Source of the DNA: Nitrospira sp.
GTDB taxonomy: Bacteria; Nitrospirota; Nitrospiria; Nitrospirales; Nitrospiraceae
Direction of reading: 5' to 3'
Length of the DNA: 39,489 bases
Assembly (NCBI GenBank): GCA_015903995.1
Contig: JABMDK010000002.1
Span: 1 to 39,489, forward strand
The notes under the pieces are model-generated. The model had not been told where the DNA came from. It was given only the letters and a program-made list of their open reading frames with translations, and did no database searches. Positions 1 through 8,662 of this stretch are shown here, piece by piece; the stretch's first letter is position 1, and each line of letters opens with the position of its first letter. Both the position numbers and the translations under genes were made by a program.

Positions 1-1
1 C

Positions 2-460
2 TTAGAATGCCCAGTATCGAGATGCCCCGAATACCAGACGACACCCCACGAGAAACAGTTCACAGTGAGACTCAACCGGTACAGGTTTCGTCCACCGGAC
101 TTCATACAAACTCAGGGAGTATTCCCATCGAGTTTCAGCAACATGTAGTTCCAGCAGTTGCTGTTTTCGAGGCCGTCCCTCCATCAACACAAGAATCCCA
201 TTCTCACTCTGGTTGATGCAGTAGACCTCGCCCTCCTCGATGGTCACTCGCTCTCCATCAAGCGATTCGCACAAGCTATCAAGCGATTTGCACAAGCTAT
301 AGGCACACACTTTTGATTTCTTCACCCGTGCCTCTCGTCGTCGCGAAAGGAATGCTTCCTCTGCATCTTTGTGGGCACCGACCATCGCTGCTTGAGTATT
401 CATATTGCCCACACGAGATATAGACAATTCACGGATGACTTCCTTGGTTCCAATATTCAT
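2..460 (-). CDS. PilZ-like domain protein (hypothetical)
   Basis: The product is 152 residues if translation starts at the ATG at 458-460. That ATG has a clear GGAGG seven bases upstream (465-469); an in-frame TTG at 478 would add six residues but has no such site. The C-terminal two thirds (GEVYCINQSENGILVLM, then a strand-rich tail ending in FGASRYWAF) has the look of a PilZ domain: a short G-x-V-x-x-I-N-x-S-E-x-G-I-L turn followed by beta strands. PilZ domains often bind cyclic di-GMP, but the canonical RxxxR upstream motif is only loosely represented (SRRREARVKK), so ligand binding is unproven. The protein is soluble with no signal peptide. It is complete, with its TAA at 2-4. Confidence 0.6.
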   Translation of the reverse strand: MNIGTKEVIRELSISRVGNMNTQAAMVGAHKDAEEAFLSRRREARVKKSKVCAYSLCKSLDSLCESLDGERVTIEEGEVYCINQSENGILVLMEGRPRKQQLLELHVAETRWEYSLSLYEVRWTKPVPVESHCELFLVGCRLVFGASRYWAF

Positions 461-478
461 GATACCTCCAAAAATCAA

Positions 479-847
479 GCTCTACCTGTTCTCGAAAGCA
501 AGTGCCGTACCTATCGAGTATTCGTACATGCGCGCATGGATTACTCATGAATCCCCTTTAAATTCCTTACTTCAAAACGTATCGAAACAAAACAGCGAAG
601 GGATATGGATTCATCATTCCGAAGTATTATGATGATAGCTTGTTGATTCTACGTGAAACTCAACAGTGAATGAAAAAGCATACACGACAAGAAGGTCTGT
701 CCTTCACCTGAAGGTAGGCCCAAGGGGCATTAAACCTTATCAAGTGCCTCGGTGGAATGAGTCAGTCAGGTCACTGAATCGCGCCCGAATTTGTAACTTG
801 CTTGGTAGAGCACCGCGAGGAGCCGACGGAGCAACTCTCGTCCTATC
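479..847. other. Intergenic region, no gene recognised
   Basis: 369 bases between two minus-strand genes. Short open frames exist on both strands but none has a ribosome binding site or a recognisable protein. It must hold the promoter of the PilZ-like gene. The only structure I see is a small CTTCACCTGAAG palindrome near 700. No tRNA cloverleaf is visible. Confidence 0.5.
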
Positions 848-1921
848 TCAGCTCAACTTCTCTACTCGAAGACCGAGCAGGCGGATGAGTTTTCGGTGAG
901 GGTTTTCACGCCGATCGAGAAACGGCAGCAGCAGCTTCAGGCCTTCCCGCTGTAGTGTCATCGTATTGCCGGTCGGTGCAGCCAGGGTATGAGATCGAGA
1001 TGTGGTTTTAAAATCAGCGAACCGGACCGTAAGCACGACGGTCCGAAACGAGTGACACCCTTCGTGATGCAGACGCTCGATCACACCGTGAACCAGCGCA
1101 TCCAATAGAGTAAGGAGCCTTTGACTGTCGAGCGTATCGGACTCAAAGGTCTCCTGCTCACCGATGGATTGTGGTTCCGAATGTTCCTCAACCGGTGCGT
1201 CATCTCGTCCTCGAATCCTTTCGAACAAATCCACCCCTCGTTTCCCCAGCAAGGCTTCGAGTTGATGGACGCTCAGCGCTCTCAGATCCGTGACAGTCTT
1301 GATATGCTCTGCGTTCAGCATGCCTTCTGTTTTAGGTCCGATACCTGGGATGACCCGGATCGAGAGTGGAGCCAGAAAGGCCTCGGCCTCTTCCGCTCGT
1401 ACGACCGTGAGCCCGTTGGGTTTCCTCCATCCTGACGCGATCTTCGCGATCAGCTTATTAGGTCCAATACCGACTGAGGCCGTCAGCTGTTCTTCTGCGT
1501 GGATCAGATCTTTTAGTCGCCGACAGACTGCTTCCGCTGCCTCATAGGATTCCATACCGCTCATATCCCCATACGACTCATCGATACTGGCCTGTTCCAC
1601 TTGAGGAAAGAAGCGCCGCACGATCCGCATCACGGCCTCAGAAACTCGCGCATACTTGTGCATATCGACCGAGACAAAAGTCACCGGCGGCTTCCCTGCC
1701 CGACGAGCAGCTTCAGACAAACGCCACGCAGTGGAGATCGGTGTTGCAGAGTGAATCCCGTACTCACGCGCCAGATAGTTCGCCGTAGAAGCAACCCCAC
1801 GCCCGTTTCCACCCCGTGGGTCTGCCCCAACGACAAGCGGAACCCCTCGAAACGCCGGCGTATCTCGCTCCTCAATCGCGGCGAAGAACGCATCCATGTC
1901 CAAGTGGGCGATAATCCTCAT
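848..1921 (-). CDS. dinB: DNA polymerase IV (Y-family translesion polymerase)
   Basis: This 357-residue protein is a Y-family polymerase that copies past damaged template bases. The N-terminal palm begins with HLDMDAFFAAIEE, giving catalytic Asp8 and the backbone metal ligand Asp10. ADPRGGNGRGVASTANYLAR (33-52) is the nucleotide-binding finger region. SIDESYGD (112-119) supplies Asp114 and Glu115. The helix-hairpin-helix thumb motif IPGIGPKTEGML lies near 192. The little finger ends at LLGLRVEKLS, and I see no obvious C-terminal clamp-binding peptide. Length is normal for DinB. The start ATG (1919-1921) directly precedes HLDMDAFF and needs no extension. It stands alone, not in an imuB/dnaE2 cassette. 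Confidence 0.95.
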   Translation of the reverse strand: MRIIAHLDMDAFFAAIEERDTPAFRGVPLVVGADPRGGNGRGVASTANYLAREYGIHSATPISTAWRLSEAARRAGKPPVTFVSVDMHKYARVSEAVMRIVRRFFPQVEQASIDESYGDMSGMESYEAAEAVCRRLKDLIHAEEQLTASVGIGPNKLIAKIASGWRKPNGLTVVRAEEAEAFLAPLSIRVIPGIGPKTEGMLNAEHIKTVTDLRALSVHQLEALLGKRGVDLFERIRGRDDAPVEEHSEPQSIGEQETFESDTLDSQRLLTLLDALVHGVIERLHHEGCHSFRTVVLTVRFADFKTTSRSHTLAAPTGNTMTLQREGLKLLLPFLDRRENPHRKLIRLLGLRVEKLS

Positions 1922-2128
1922 CGCTTCTCAACCTTGGGCCGCCATAAGCACGGCCAAGCGCAGACAATGCTCACAGATCAGAAGATGCCTTCTGGCAGGT
2001 TCTGTCATTTTCACCGTAGCTTTTCGTTCCAGAGGTAACGTACAATTACTCCTAAGATATGAGCTCATACAAGTGTGGTTCCATGATTGTTACTCATACG
2101 CTAGAATCATCGGCAGGAGGAGGTACTC

Positions 2129-2314
2129 GTGGGATTTCGTTGGTTCAATATTATCGGGTTTCTGATGTTACTCTTTGCTCTCTTCCTCAATGAGATTGTG
2201 TATTTGAATGTGTGGTACGACTCCAATTTTACTGTGATTGTTCCGGGTATCCTGTACCTAGGTGTTGGACTGTGGCTTTCACTGTGGGGAGGACCACGTC
2301 GTCAAGAAGTATGA
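2129..2314 (+). CDS. Small two-helix membrane protein (copy 1)
   Basis: A 61-residue protein starting at GTG, supported by a strong AGGAGGAGG at 2115-2123. It has two predicted membrane helices (about residues 6-24 and 33-53), joined by a short loop that includes NVWYDSN, and ends in a small basic tail (GGPRRQEV). It clearly resembles the next gene: both share NxIGFxMLxxALxLNE, a WY pair, and GIxYLxVGxxLSLW. The pair is probably an old tandem duplication. I know no function for this family. The gene would have been missed without the non-ATG start. Confidence 0.7.
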   Translation: MGFRWFNIIGFLMLLFALFLNEIVYLNVWYDSNFTVIVPGILYLGVGLWLSLWGGPRRQEV

Positions 2315-2443
2315 TGTCGTACACCCACATGACTTTTCAATGTTTCGAGCGTGCGGGGGATTTCCGACCCAATTCGAATGGCCAATTCATGTACGCGTTC
2401 ATCCAACGCGGGGCAAAAACCATCACGAGAAAGGAGACAATCC

Positions 2444-2632
2444 ATGGGCATGAGTTTCATTAATTGGATTGGGTTTGTGATGTTGGTGCTTGCGCTCATT
2501 CTGAATGAGCTGTTTCTTGGTATGACCGCCTGGTACGAGCTCAACCTGGGAGCGATCGTTGTGGGGATCGTCTACCTGGTCGTGGGTGTATCGTTATCAC
2601 TCTGGCCAAGCCCGCGCGATCAGGCAGCCTGA
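2444..2632 (+). CDS. Small two-helix membrane protein (copy 2)
   Basis: A 62-residue paralogue of the preceding small gene, starting at ATG 2444 with AAGGAG at 2431-2436. The open frame extends upstream to 2351, but the ribosome binding site and the alignment to copy 1 both place the start at MGMSFINWIG. Two hydrophobic helices (about 6-24 and 33-53) flank a short polar loop containing AWYELN, and the tail SPRDQAA is short and polar. Topology predicts both ends on the same side of the membrane. The 129 bases between the two copies hold no other gene, so they may be cotranscribed. Function unknown. Confidence 0.72.
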   Translation: MGMSFINWIGFVMLVLALILNELFLGMTAWYELNLGAIVVGIVYLVVGVSLSLWPSPRDQAA

Positions 2633-3018
2633 TCAATAGTCTTTCCTCCCTTGTCAAAAAACAGAGCGCAGGGTGTGGTCTGTCCTCTGCACTTTTCGTC
2701 CTATAAGCCTCACTTCACTTTCACGAAAATTCGCAGGAAAGAGCGATACCGTTCCTTCTCTCGCCAAACCACCTCAGCATAATCATTGACCAATCCAGCT
2801 CCCCGCATGTAGAAATAACCCCTCGCACGACCCACGAAATTGAAAGCTTCGTTTTTAGCTCGTTTGGACAAGAGACGTCACGTTCAAAGGGTTGATCTCC
2901 TCCGTACGAATCCACTACGATCCTTCTATCCACCAAACCAGAAGGATATCAAAGGAAGAATTTTTCGATTCGATGTAACGTCGTTCACCAACCCAACCCC
3001 AACAAGAGGAGGAAGACC
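2633..3018. other. Intergenic region, no gene recognised
   Basis: 386 bases after the small membrane proteins. Open frames on both strands here lack ribosome binding sites and recognisable motifs. The last part must contain the promoter of the DUF1059 gene, whose Shine-Dalgarno sequence GAGGAGG is at 3006-3012. I see no convincing terminator or repeat. Confidence 0.5.
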
Positions 3019-3225
3019 ATGGCAGACAAACAGTACAAGCAGCTTGGATGTCTGGATGTACAACCGTCGGGCGGCTGCGGATTCCAAGTGCGAGCAGAGA
3101 CGGAGGCGGAACTGATGCAGCTCGTGGCGACCCACGCCAAGCAATGTCACAAATTGGACACCATCCCACCGGAAATGGTGTCGAAGGTCCAGGCTGCGGT
3201 CAAGACCGTGACGGTTACGGTCTAG
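3019..3225 (+). CDS. DUF1059 domain small protein
   Basis: A 68-residue soluble protein starting at ATG 3019 after a perfect GAGGAGG. The pattern matches the DUF1059 family: an N-terminal K-x-L-G-C, a CGF-x-V-R-A-E-T-E-x-E-L core, and the conserved H-A-K-x-x-H signature (HAKQCHKL). The two Cys (11 and 20) and two His (39 and 44) could bind a metal, but the family has no established biochemical role. The gene is monocistronic, with a CCCGCC/GGCGGG hairpin just after its stop. Confidence 0.8.
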   Translation: MADKQYKQLGCLDVQPSGGCGFQVRAETEAELMQLVATHAKQCHKLDTIPPEMVSKVQAAVKTVTVTV

Positions 3226-3251
3226 CGCGTTCATCATATGGGAAGGGGCTT

Positions 3252-3274
3252 CCCGCCTACAAGCAAGTGGCGGG
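3252..3274 (+). terminator. Possible hairpin terminator after the DUF1059 gene
   Basis: CCCGCC (3252-3257) pairs with GGCGGG (3269-3274) across an 11-base loop, 27 bases after the DUF1059 stop codon. No T-tract follows, so it may be a stabilising hairpin rather than an intrinsic terminator. Confidence 0.3.
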
Positions 3275-3380
3275 GCGCTCCGATCTCCGCATTCACCCGT
3301 TTGGCCTACAATGACATAGGCCCTGGAGGCCACTCCGTCCACTTGCTGTCATACTACTGAGCACACATTGAGGTAACTCC

Positions 3381-4238
3381 ATGGCATCACCATCGCCTAA
3401 GCAAGTCATCGAGGGTCAACGTCAGGATTGGAACCGTGTCGCCGGCGGCTGGGAAAAGTGGGATCGCTTCTTCGATGAACAGATGGCGTTCCTGAACCAC
3501 CGACTCGTGGCCGATGCCAGATTGCGCAGCGGCCTTCAAGTATTGGATTTAGGGTCCGGCACCGGCTATCCAGCCTTGCTCGCAGCACAGACAGTCGGAA
3601 CAACCGGCAGCGTGGTGGGTATCGATCTCGCCGAGCAGATGCTCGAAGCGGCGAGGCGAAAAGCTGCCTCGCTGAAGCTATCCAATGCCACATTCCGAAC
3701 GGGCGATGTCACGACGCTACCATTCGAAGATTCATCGTTCGACGCAGTCACCACCCGCTTTTGCCTGATGTTCTTGCCTGAGATCCCAAAGGCTGTGGCG
3801 GAAATCGTCCGAGTCCTGAGACCTGGCAGCTGGGTCGCTGCTGCTGTGTGGTCCGCCCCGGACAAGAATCCCTATCTCAAAATTCCTATGGACATCATCA
3901 AACAGTTCATAGAATTGCCTCCGCCCGATCCGGCAGCACCAGGGATTTTTCGCCTGGCCAAACCCGGCGATCTCGCCGGCATGCTGCAACAGGCCGGGCT
4001 GGCCGACATCTCCGAACAACAATTTTTCGGCGATGTCCGGTTTGCGGCGCCCGACGAATACTTTTCCAGCCTTATGGACATTGCTGCGCCGATTCAAAAT
4101 CTATGGGCCAAGTTAAGTCCGGCACAGCAAACAGAAGCCAGACAGCGCATCATTGACGCTGCCGGGAAGTCCCAGAAACGCTCCGTCGTGGCACTACCGA
4201 TCGCCGTGCGGATGGTCGCAGGGCGAAAGCCTGAATGA
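3381..4238 (+). CDS. Class I SAM-dependent methyltransferase (UbiE-like)
   Basis: A 285-residue methyltransferase with a Rossmann fold. Motif I is VLDLGSGTGYPALLAA (about 53-68), the acidic end of strand 2 is VVGIDLAEQML (about 78-88), motif II/post-II is FRTGDVTTLPFEDSSFDAVTTRF (about 104-126), followed by VLRPGSWVAAAVW. It resembles the UbiE/COQ5 and arsenite-methyltransferase groups, but no cysteine triad for arsenic binding is visible, so the acceptor is unknown. GAGG precedes the ATG at 3381. It is followed after 3 bases by a TfoX-like gene and then a DUF488 gene, probably as one transcript. Confidence 0.88.
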   Translation: MASPSPKQVIEGQRQDWNRVAGGWEKWDRFFDEQMAFLNHRLVADARLRSGLQVLDLGSGTGYPALLAAQTVGTTGSVVGIDLAEQMLEAARRKAASLKLSNATFRTGDVTTLPFEDSSFDAVTTRFCLMFLPEIPKAVAEIVRVLRPGSWVAAAVWSAPDKNPYLKIPMDIIKQFIELPPPDPAAPGIFRLAKPGDLAGMLQQAGLADISEQQFFGDVRFAAPDEYFSSLMDIAAPIQNLWAKLSPAQQTEARQRIIDAAGKSQKRSVVALPIAVRMVAGRKPE

Positions 4239-4241
4239 CTG

Positions 4242-4553
4242 ATGTCGCCGAAGAGTGACGGCTTCAAAGACTTTGTCTTGGATCAGCTGGGAGACCTGCG
4301 CAATGTAACCGCCCGTGCGATGTTCGGAGGTTATGGTCTCTATAATCGAGACACACTTTTTGGCATCATCCATAAAGACCGGCTCTACTTCAAAGTAACA
4401 TCGAAGACGATCGACCACTACAAGGATCACGGCATGAAGCCGTTTCGACCGAACGCCAGGCAGACCCTAAAATCCTTCTATGAGGTACCGGTCGATGTCA
4501 TCGAAGATGCGGAAGCATTAACCAACTGGGCGACTCAAGCAGTCGAAAGATGA
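4242..4553 (+). CDS. TfoX/Sxy N-terminal domain protein
   Basis: A 103-residue single-domain protein. The hallmark of the TfoX N-terminal family is present: LGDLRNVTARAMFGGYGLYNRDTLFGII followed by LYFKV and FRPNARQTLKSFYEVP. The C-terminal DNA-uptake half of true competence regulators is missing, as in the many stand-alone family members, so a role in competence should not be assumed. It begins 3 bases after the methyltransferase stop and ends 7 bases before the DUF488 start, so it is very likely cotranscribed and translationally coupled. No strong ribosome binding site is seen, which fits coupling. Confidence 0.88.
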   Translation: MSPKSDGFKDFVLDQLGDLRNVTARAMFGGYGLYNRDTLFGIIHKDRLYFKVTSKTIDHYKDHGMKPFRPNARQTLKSFYEVPVDVIEDAEALTNWATQAVER

Positions 4554-4560
4554 TCACGTT

Positions 4561-5082
4561 ATGCCTGACGTCCTCTGGACCATCGGCCATTCGACAAGAC
4601 CGATCGACGAGTTCATCGCTCAGTTGAAGGCCCAGGGCATTCAGCGCCTCGTTGACGTCCGTACTATTCCTTGCTCCCGCCATACCCCTCAATTCAACGG
4701 TGACAATCTTTCGACAAGTCTCAAGAGCGAAGGGCTCTGGTATGTCCAGACGCCGCAGCTGGGCGGATTGCGCAAAGCCAAGAAGGATTCCCTGAACACC
4801 CGCTGGCGGAACATGAGCTTCCGCGGCTACGCGGATTACATGCAGACGGAGGGGTTCTGGATGGCCATGGGCCGATTGCAGCACACGGCTATCATGTGCG
4901 CAGAAGCCGTTCCCTGGCGATGCCATCGATCTTTGATCGCCGACGCCTTAGTGAGTCGCAACTGGGAAGTTCGGCACCTCATGACGGAAACGAACGTCGA
5001 TCCACACCAACTCACATCCTTCGCGAGAGCGGAACATCATCGGTTGCAGTATCCGAGAGACGGCTCCTGTCTATTGCCATAA
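4561..5082 (+). CDS. DUF488 family protein
   Basis: A 173-residue protein with the complete DUF488 motif series: TIGHSTRP (about 7-14), VDVRTIPCSRHTPQFN (about 31-46), QLGGLRKAKK, NMSFRGYADYMQ, and AIMCAEAVPWRCHRSLIADAL. The conserved Cys and His residues in the last motif suggest a catalytic or metal site, but no reaction is established for the family. It closes a three-gene plus-strand run. Its last 12 bases overlap the 3' end of the convergent transporter gene. Confidence 0.9.
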   Translation: MPDVLWTIGHSTRPIDEFIAQLKAQGIQRLVDVRTIPCSRHTPQFNGDNLSTSLKSEGLWYVQTPQLGGLRKAKKDSLNTRWRNMSFRGYADYMQTEGFWMAMGRLQHTAIMCAEAVPWRCHRSLIADALVSRNWEVRHLMTETNVDPHQLTSFARAEHHRLQYPRDGSCLLP

Positions 5083-6741
5083 CCACATGAGATCACCCAC
5101 CGCTCTCAACGCGCTCTTGAACTTGGTAAGCTTGGCAAAGAGGATGGCAGAGAAGGGGAGGGCCAGACCGAGCAGGAGCTGTGCAATGAAGAGCTCGCCC
5201 AGTTGGCTGTAGTCGGCCGGTGTTTGGACGGCGCCGGTGGCTTGGTCTCGGACTTCCCGCGTGACGACGAAGATTTCGTTGAGATATTTCGTCCCGAGTT
5301 GGCTGAACGAGAGGGCGAGATTGGTGAAGGATGCCATCACGGCAAAGAAGGTGGCTTTCAGATTGGCAGGCGCTGAATTCGCGATCCAAGCCAACATCGG
5401 GATCATGGAGATCTGAACCAGCGGCGATTCCAGTGCGGTGTCGACCAAGGCAATGAAACGCGCATCGATCACTCCTCCGCTGATCCTCGCGGTCCATTCA
5501 TGCAATCCATAGTAGAGACCCGTAATCGGAAGGGCGAGGATCGTTCCGACGATGGTTAAGAAACCGACCACGTACATGATGGATCGTTCAGCCATAAATC
5601 GCCGAAACACAAACATCCCCGCCAAGGCTACAACGCCACCGATCAAGGAGAGGACCGACAGAAACTGTTGATCGAACTTCAAGTGATCGATCATCCACCA
5701 GGTCGCACCTGGGCCGCTCCCGGGAATCGCACGTAACGAGAAGACCACGGCTGCGGTGCCGACCAAGGTGAGCCGTTTATCGTATTCCAGCTCCCGCATC
5801 AGTCTCGACATCAAAAACAGGACGATGGTCATCGAACCGGCGAACACGATCTCTTCACGGTACGGAAACCCACCCAGTCCCACGGTAAGAGTGAACAAGA
5901 CGAACGCCATGCTGCCGATGAGGATCCACCAATTTGGTTTCGTCGGTTCGCTGTCGGAATCCCGCGCGTCGACCATCTGCCGCGCCTCTTCCGGCGAGAA
6001 CCCTTCTTGAACAAGTCGTTGCCGCTGTCGGCGCTGCAGCCACCACGCCAGCCCGACTCCCACCACCGACACCACGGGAATCGCCATGGCCATCAGATAA
6101 ATTTGTTTGTAGAGGCGAACGAGCTCGGCTTGCGGCAGTCCCTCAGTTCCACTGAAGACATACACATTCACCAGCGCCACGAGGATTCCGCCTCCGACAA
6201 TCGCGACACGACCGAGCGTCTGCATGGTCGTATGCATGAGCTTCCGCGTCTGATCGTCGAACGGCTGCCCCTGATCGTCCACACGAGGAACGGCCTCGAC
6301 CGTCATCGCATCGGCGACGGCGTCTTGAATCACATATCCGATAGGGGCCAGCAACACACTGAGGACATACCAGACTTCCGCCGGCAAGATGGCCGTCATG
6401 GCCTCGCGGTCGCCGATCAACAGGGCCATGATGCCGAGGCTGACCGTCAGCAGCCCGGCCCCCGCCCCAACGAGCCAACTCTTCCATCGCCACAAGAGAT
6501 CAACCGTATGGCCGATCGGCATCTTCAGCGCCCAAGGAATCCCGGCCCAGAATCCAAGCGCGGCGAGGAATGCGGCAGAAAGGCCAAGGTAGTCCTTGAC
6601 GAAGAACGTCCCAACAATGCCGGTGAGTCCAGAAATACCGTAGGCGACATAGACCATGAGCGGCGGCAGATAGGACAACCGCATCTCACGGCCAAGCGAG
6701 AGAATGTTCCGATCGATCCACTGTATCACGGGTGTGAGCAT
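5071..6741 (-). CDS. BT1/MFS-like membrane transporter
   Basis: A 556-residue integral membrane protein with about 12 hydrophobic segments. LSYLPPLMVYVAYGISGLTG followed by FFVKDYLGLSAAFLAALGFW and the PWALKMPIGH segment resembles the folate-biopterin transporter (BT1) branch of the major facilitator superfamily. The substrate is unknown. The open frame runs upstream to 6852, but I take ATG 6739-6741 because it lies 2 bases after the stop of the MBL gene, and the extra residues would overlap that gene and are not hydrophobic. It is the last gene of the long minus-strand operon and converges with DUF488. Confidence 0.85.
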   Translation of the reverse strand: MLTPVIQWIDRNILSLGREMRLSYLPPLMVYVAYGISGLTGIVGTFFVKDYLGLSAAFLAALGFWAGIPWALKMPIGHTVDLLWRWKSWLVGAGAGLLTVSLGIMALLIGDREAMTAILPAEVWYVLSVLLAPIGYVIQDAVADAMTVEAVPRVDDQGQPFDDQTRKLMHTTMQTLGRVAIVGGGILVALVNVYVFSGTEGLPQAELVRLYKQIYLMAMAIPVVSVVGVGLAWWLQRRQRQRLVQEGFSPEEARQMVDARDSDSEPTKPNWWILIGSMAFVLFTLTVGLGGFPYREEIVFAGSMTIVLFLMSRLMRELEYDKRLTLVGTAAVVFSLRAIPGSGPGATWWMIDHLKFDQQFLSVLSLIGGVVALAGMFVFRRFMAERSIMYVVGFLTIVGTILALPITGLYYGLHEWTARISGGVIDARFIALVDTALESPLVQISMIPMLAWIANSAPANLKATFFAVMASFTNLALSFSQLGTKYLNEIFVVTREVRDQATGAVQTPADYSQLGELFIAQLLLGLALPFSAILFAKLTKFKSALRAVGDLMWLWQ

Positions 6742-6743
6742 CG

Positions 6744-7625
6744 CTAGCGCAATGACCTGCCTCTCTCTCGACGCTCGACCAATGCCAGCAGATGGCTTCG
6801 CATGTCCGTCGAGGAGAGATGCACCCGATCGCCATGCCCGGCGAGGACCCATTCAAACCGGTAGTCGAGTAGTTTGCGAATGGAATCAACCATGGTCCAT
6901 TTCCTCCAGATCAAGCGCGTGGGGGCTTCCAGTGCCTGGGTATGGGGAGCCCACCAGAGATGATCGCCGGTGAAGAGAAACCGTTCTCGATAGAGCAGCG
7001 CCATGCTCCCGGCAGTATGGCCTGGTACAGGAATGATCTGGAACTCCGGCCCCACCAAAACCGTCTCTTCCCCATCGATGATGCGTTCCGCGTCCGGCGC
7101 GGCTTCCGCATCCGCCTGATGGATGATCCGCTTGGCGCCGAAAGATGCGGCATACTTGTCCGCATCGGCTACATCATCTTTGTGAGTCAGGAAGATATGG
7201 GCGATGCCTCCTCGCTGCTCAAAGACTTCAACCAGATGTTTGAGATATCGCGGGGAGTCGATGAGCCAATTCCCGTCCGGATGTTCAATGAAAAAACTAT
7301 TGGCTCCGAACGATTTCTCCGAATTGAACCCACAATAGCTCACACCGTCTTCAATACGTAGCGGGAAGCTCGCCATCGCCGCCTGTAACTGTGCCTTGTC
7401 GCCGTGCTCCGTACCGATTGACCCGACCGGACACGCAAGCAGTGCCTGATAGGCCTGATGCGTCTGCAGGTCATCCTGGGGCTGGCTATGGACTGCAGAA
7501 TAGTCACCGATCTCCTCGAAACACAGCGGTGCCAACTGGCGACAGGTGTCACAATTGATACAGGTTGCATCCACGTAGAAGTTACCCTGAGCGTTGGAAT
7601 CAAGTCGCTTGTTTCGGTCTGCCAT
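6744..7625 (-). CDS. 4Fe-4S ferredoxin fused to MBL-fold hydrolase
   Basis: A 293-residue fusion. Residues about 15-70 are a single-cluster ferredoxin (CINCDTC at 22-28 and CP at 65-66). Residues about 90-285 are a metallo-beta-lactamase fold: THKDDVAD (147-154), PVPGHTAGSM (200-209, His203), TGDHLWW (219-225, Asp221) and AGHGDR near the end. The first motif departs from the usual HxHxDH: His148, Asp150 and Asp151 are kept, but the second and third His are absent. Similar ferredoxin-MBL proteins occur in cyanobacteria and plants; their substrate is unknown. It lies between AlkA (9-base gap) and the transporter (2-base gap) in the operon. Confidence 0.88.
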   Translation of the reverse strand: MADRNKRLDSNAQGNFYVDATCINCDTCRQLAPLCFEEIGDYSAVHSQPQDDLQTHQAYQALLACPVGSIGTEHGDKAQLQAAMASFPLRIEDGVSYCGFNSEKSFGANSFFIEHPDGNWLIDSPRYLKHLVEVFEQRGGIAHIFLTHKDDVADADKYAASFGAKRIIHQADAEAAPDAERIIDGEETVLVGPEFQIIPVPGHTAGSMALLYRERFLFTGDHLWWAPHTQALEAPTRLIWRKWTMVDSIRKLLDYRFEWVLAGHGDRVHLSSTDMRSHLLALVERRERGRSLR

Positions 7626-7634
7626 CAGAGCACC

Positions 7635-8279
7635 TTAGAGCACCTTCATGGCCTGCTTTGCTCGATCTGCCGCACGCCATAGATACCAGGAGGCAACGGT
7701 CCGATAGGGCCTCCATCGCTCGCCATACTGTAACATCTGTTTGGGAGTCGGCATTGAGCGACGCCTGTAGACGATCCGGAATCCATTCCGTACCCAGAAG
7801 TCGTCAACAGGGAGTACATCCGGTCGGCCCAACTGGAAGATCAATAACATCTCGGCGGTCCATCGTCCGATGCCTCGAACCTCGACCAGCCGGTCAATGA
7901 TGGCCTCATCTTCTAATTGCTTCATCATGCGGTTCGTCGCGACTGTCCCATCGAGCGTTTTCGAAGCCAGATCACGAAGTGCCATGATTTTGGGTCGCGA
8001 AAATCCGGCATTCCTGATGGCGCTCAGGTTCATAGCAAGGAGATCCTCAGGACAAGGAAACCGCCTCCCTGGGAACAGTGCGATGAACCGCTTGAGGATA
8101 GTTTCCTCGGCTTTGTCATGGAGTTGCTGATAGGCAATGGCACAAGCCAGCGACTCGAACGGCGAGCGGCTGACCTTCGGCTTCAGGGTGAACGGACCGA
8201 TTTCTCCGATCAACCGACGCATGACCGGATCGATTTTGGCCAGATGACCGAGAGCAGGATAGTTAGCCGATAACGGCAT
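7635..8279 (-). CDS. AlkA-type 3-methyladenine DNA glycosylase
   Basis: A 214-residue HhH-GPD glycosylase that removes alkylated bases from DNA. The signature helix-hairpin-helix and catalytic segment is complete: [20 protein letters not shown], then [13 protein letters not shown], where the second Asp of the DD pair is the expected catalytic residue. [13 protein letters not shown] near the N-terminus is the usual AlkA helix. It lacks the N-terminal TBP-like domain of E. coli AlkA and matches the shorter bacterial and yeast Mag1-like group. Its start overlaps the 3' end of ridA by 17 bases, indicating coupling. Its presence in an electrophile-handling operon suggests repair of alkylation damage. 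Confidence 0.92.
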   Translation of the reverse strand: MPLSANYPALGHLAKIDPVMRRLIGEIGPFTLKPKVSRSPFESLACAIAYQQLHDKAEETILKRFIALFPGRRFPCPEDLLAMNLSAIRNAGFSRPKIMALRDLASKTLDGTVATNRMMKQLEDEAIIDRLVEVRGIGRWTAEMLLIFQLGRPDVLPVDDFWVRNGFRIVYRRRSMPTPKQMLQYGERWRPYRTVASWYLWRAADRAKQAMKVL

Positions 8280-8655
8280 CGGCTTCGATTTCCACGAGCA
8301 TATCCGGATCGATCAGCCGCTTGACTTCGACCATGGTCGTGGCAGGTCTGATGGTTCCAAATACTTCTCCGTGTGCCCGTCCGACATCTTGCCACTGATC
8401 GATGTTGGCCATATAGATTCTGGTTCGTACCACATCGGCTAAGGACGCACCGGCCTGTTGAAGGGCCGCTTCGATCGTCCGCAACGTTTGAATCGTCTGC
8501 GCGTAGGGATCTCCTTTACCCACCAGGCCGGACGGGGTCATCGCCGTCGATCCGGAGACCGAGACATGGGCGCCGACTCGTACCGCTCTCGAATACCCGA
8601 TCTTGCCTTCCCACGGACCACCGGTTGAAATATTCTGTCTCGCCATGTTGTCCAC
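8263..8655 (-). CDS. RidA family enamine/imine deaminase
   Basis: A 130-residue member of the RidA (YjgF/YER057c/UK114) family, which hydrolyses reactive enamine and imine intermediates to ketoacids. Visible hallmarks are [21 protein letters not shown] containing the substrate-carboxylate-binding Arg, [20 protein letters not shown] with the conserved terminal Glu, and ADAVIG. Length is typical for a homotrimeric family member. It sits 7 bases after the SDR gene and overlaps alkA by 17 bases. Two in-frame ATGs (8655 and 8646) are possible starts. Confidence 0.92.
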   Translation of the reverse strand: MDNMARQNISTGGPWEGKIGYSRAVRVGAHVSVSGSTAMTPSGLVGKGDPYAQTIQTLRTIEAALQQAGASLADVVRTRIYMANIDQWQDVGRAHGEVFGTIRPATTMVEVKRLIDPDMLVEIEADAVIG

Positions 8656-8662
8656 TATCCCG

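Noticed and set aside
6007-6747. 246-codon open frame on the plus strand
   Set aside because: Lies wholly inside the membrane transporter gene and its 5' junction; composition (His, Arg, Gln rich) is that of an antisense shadow, and there is no ribosome binding site.
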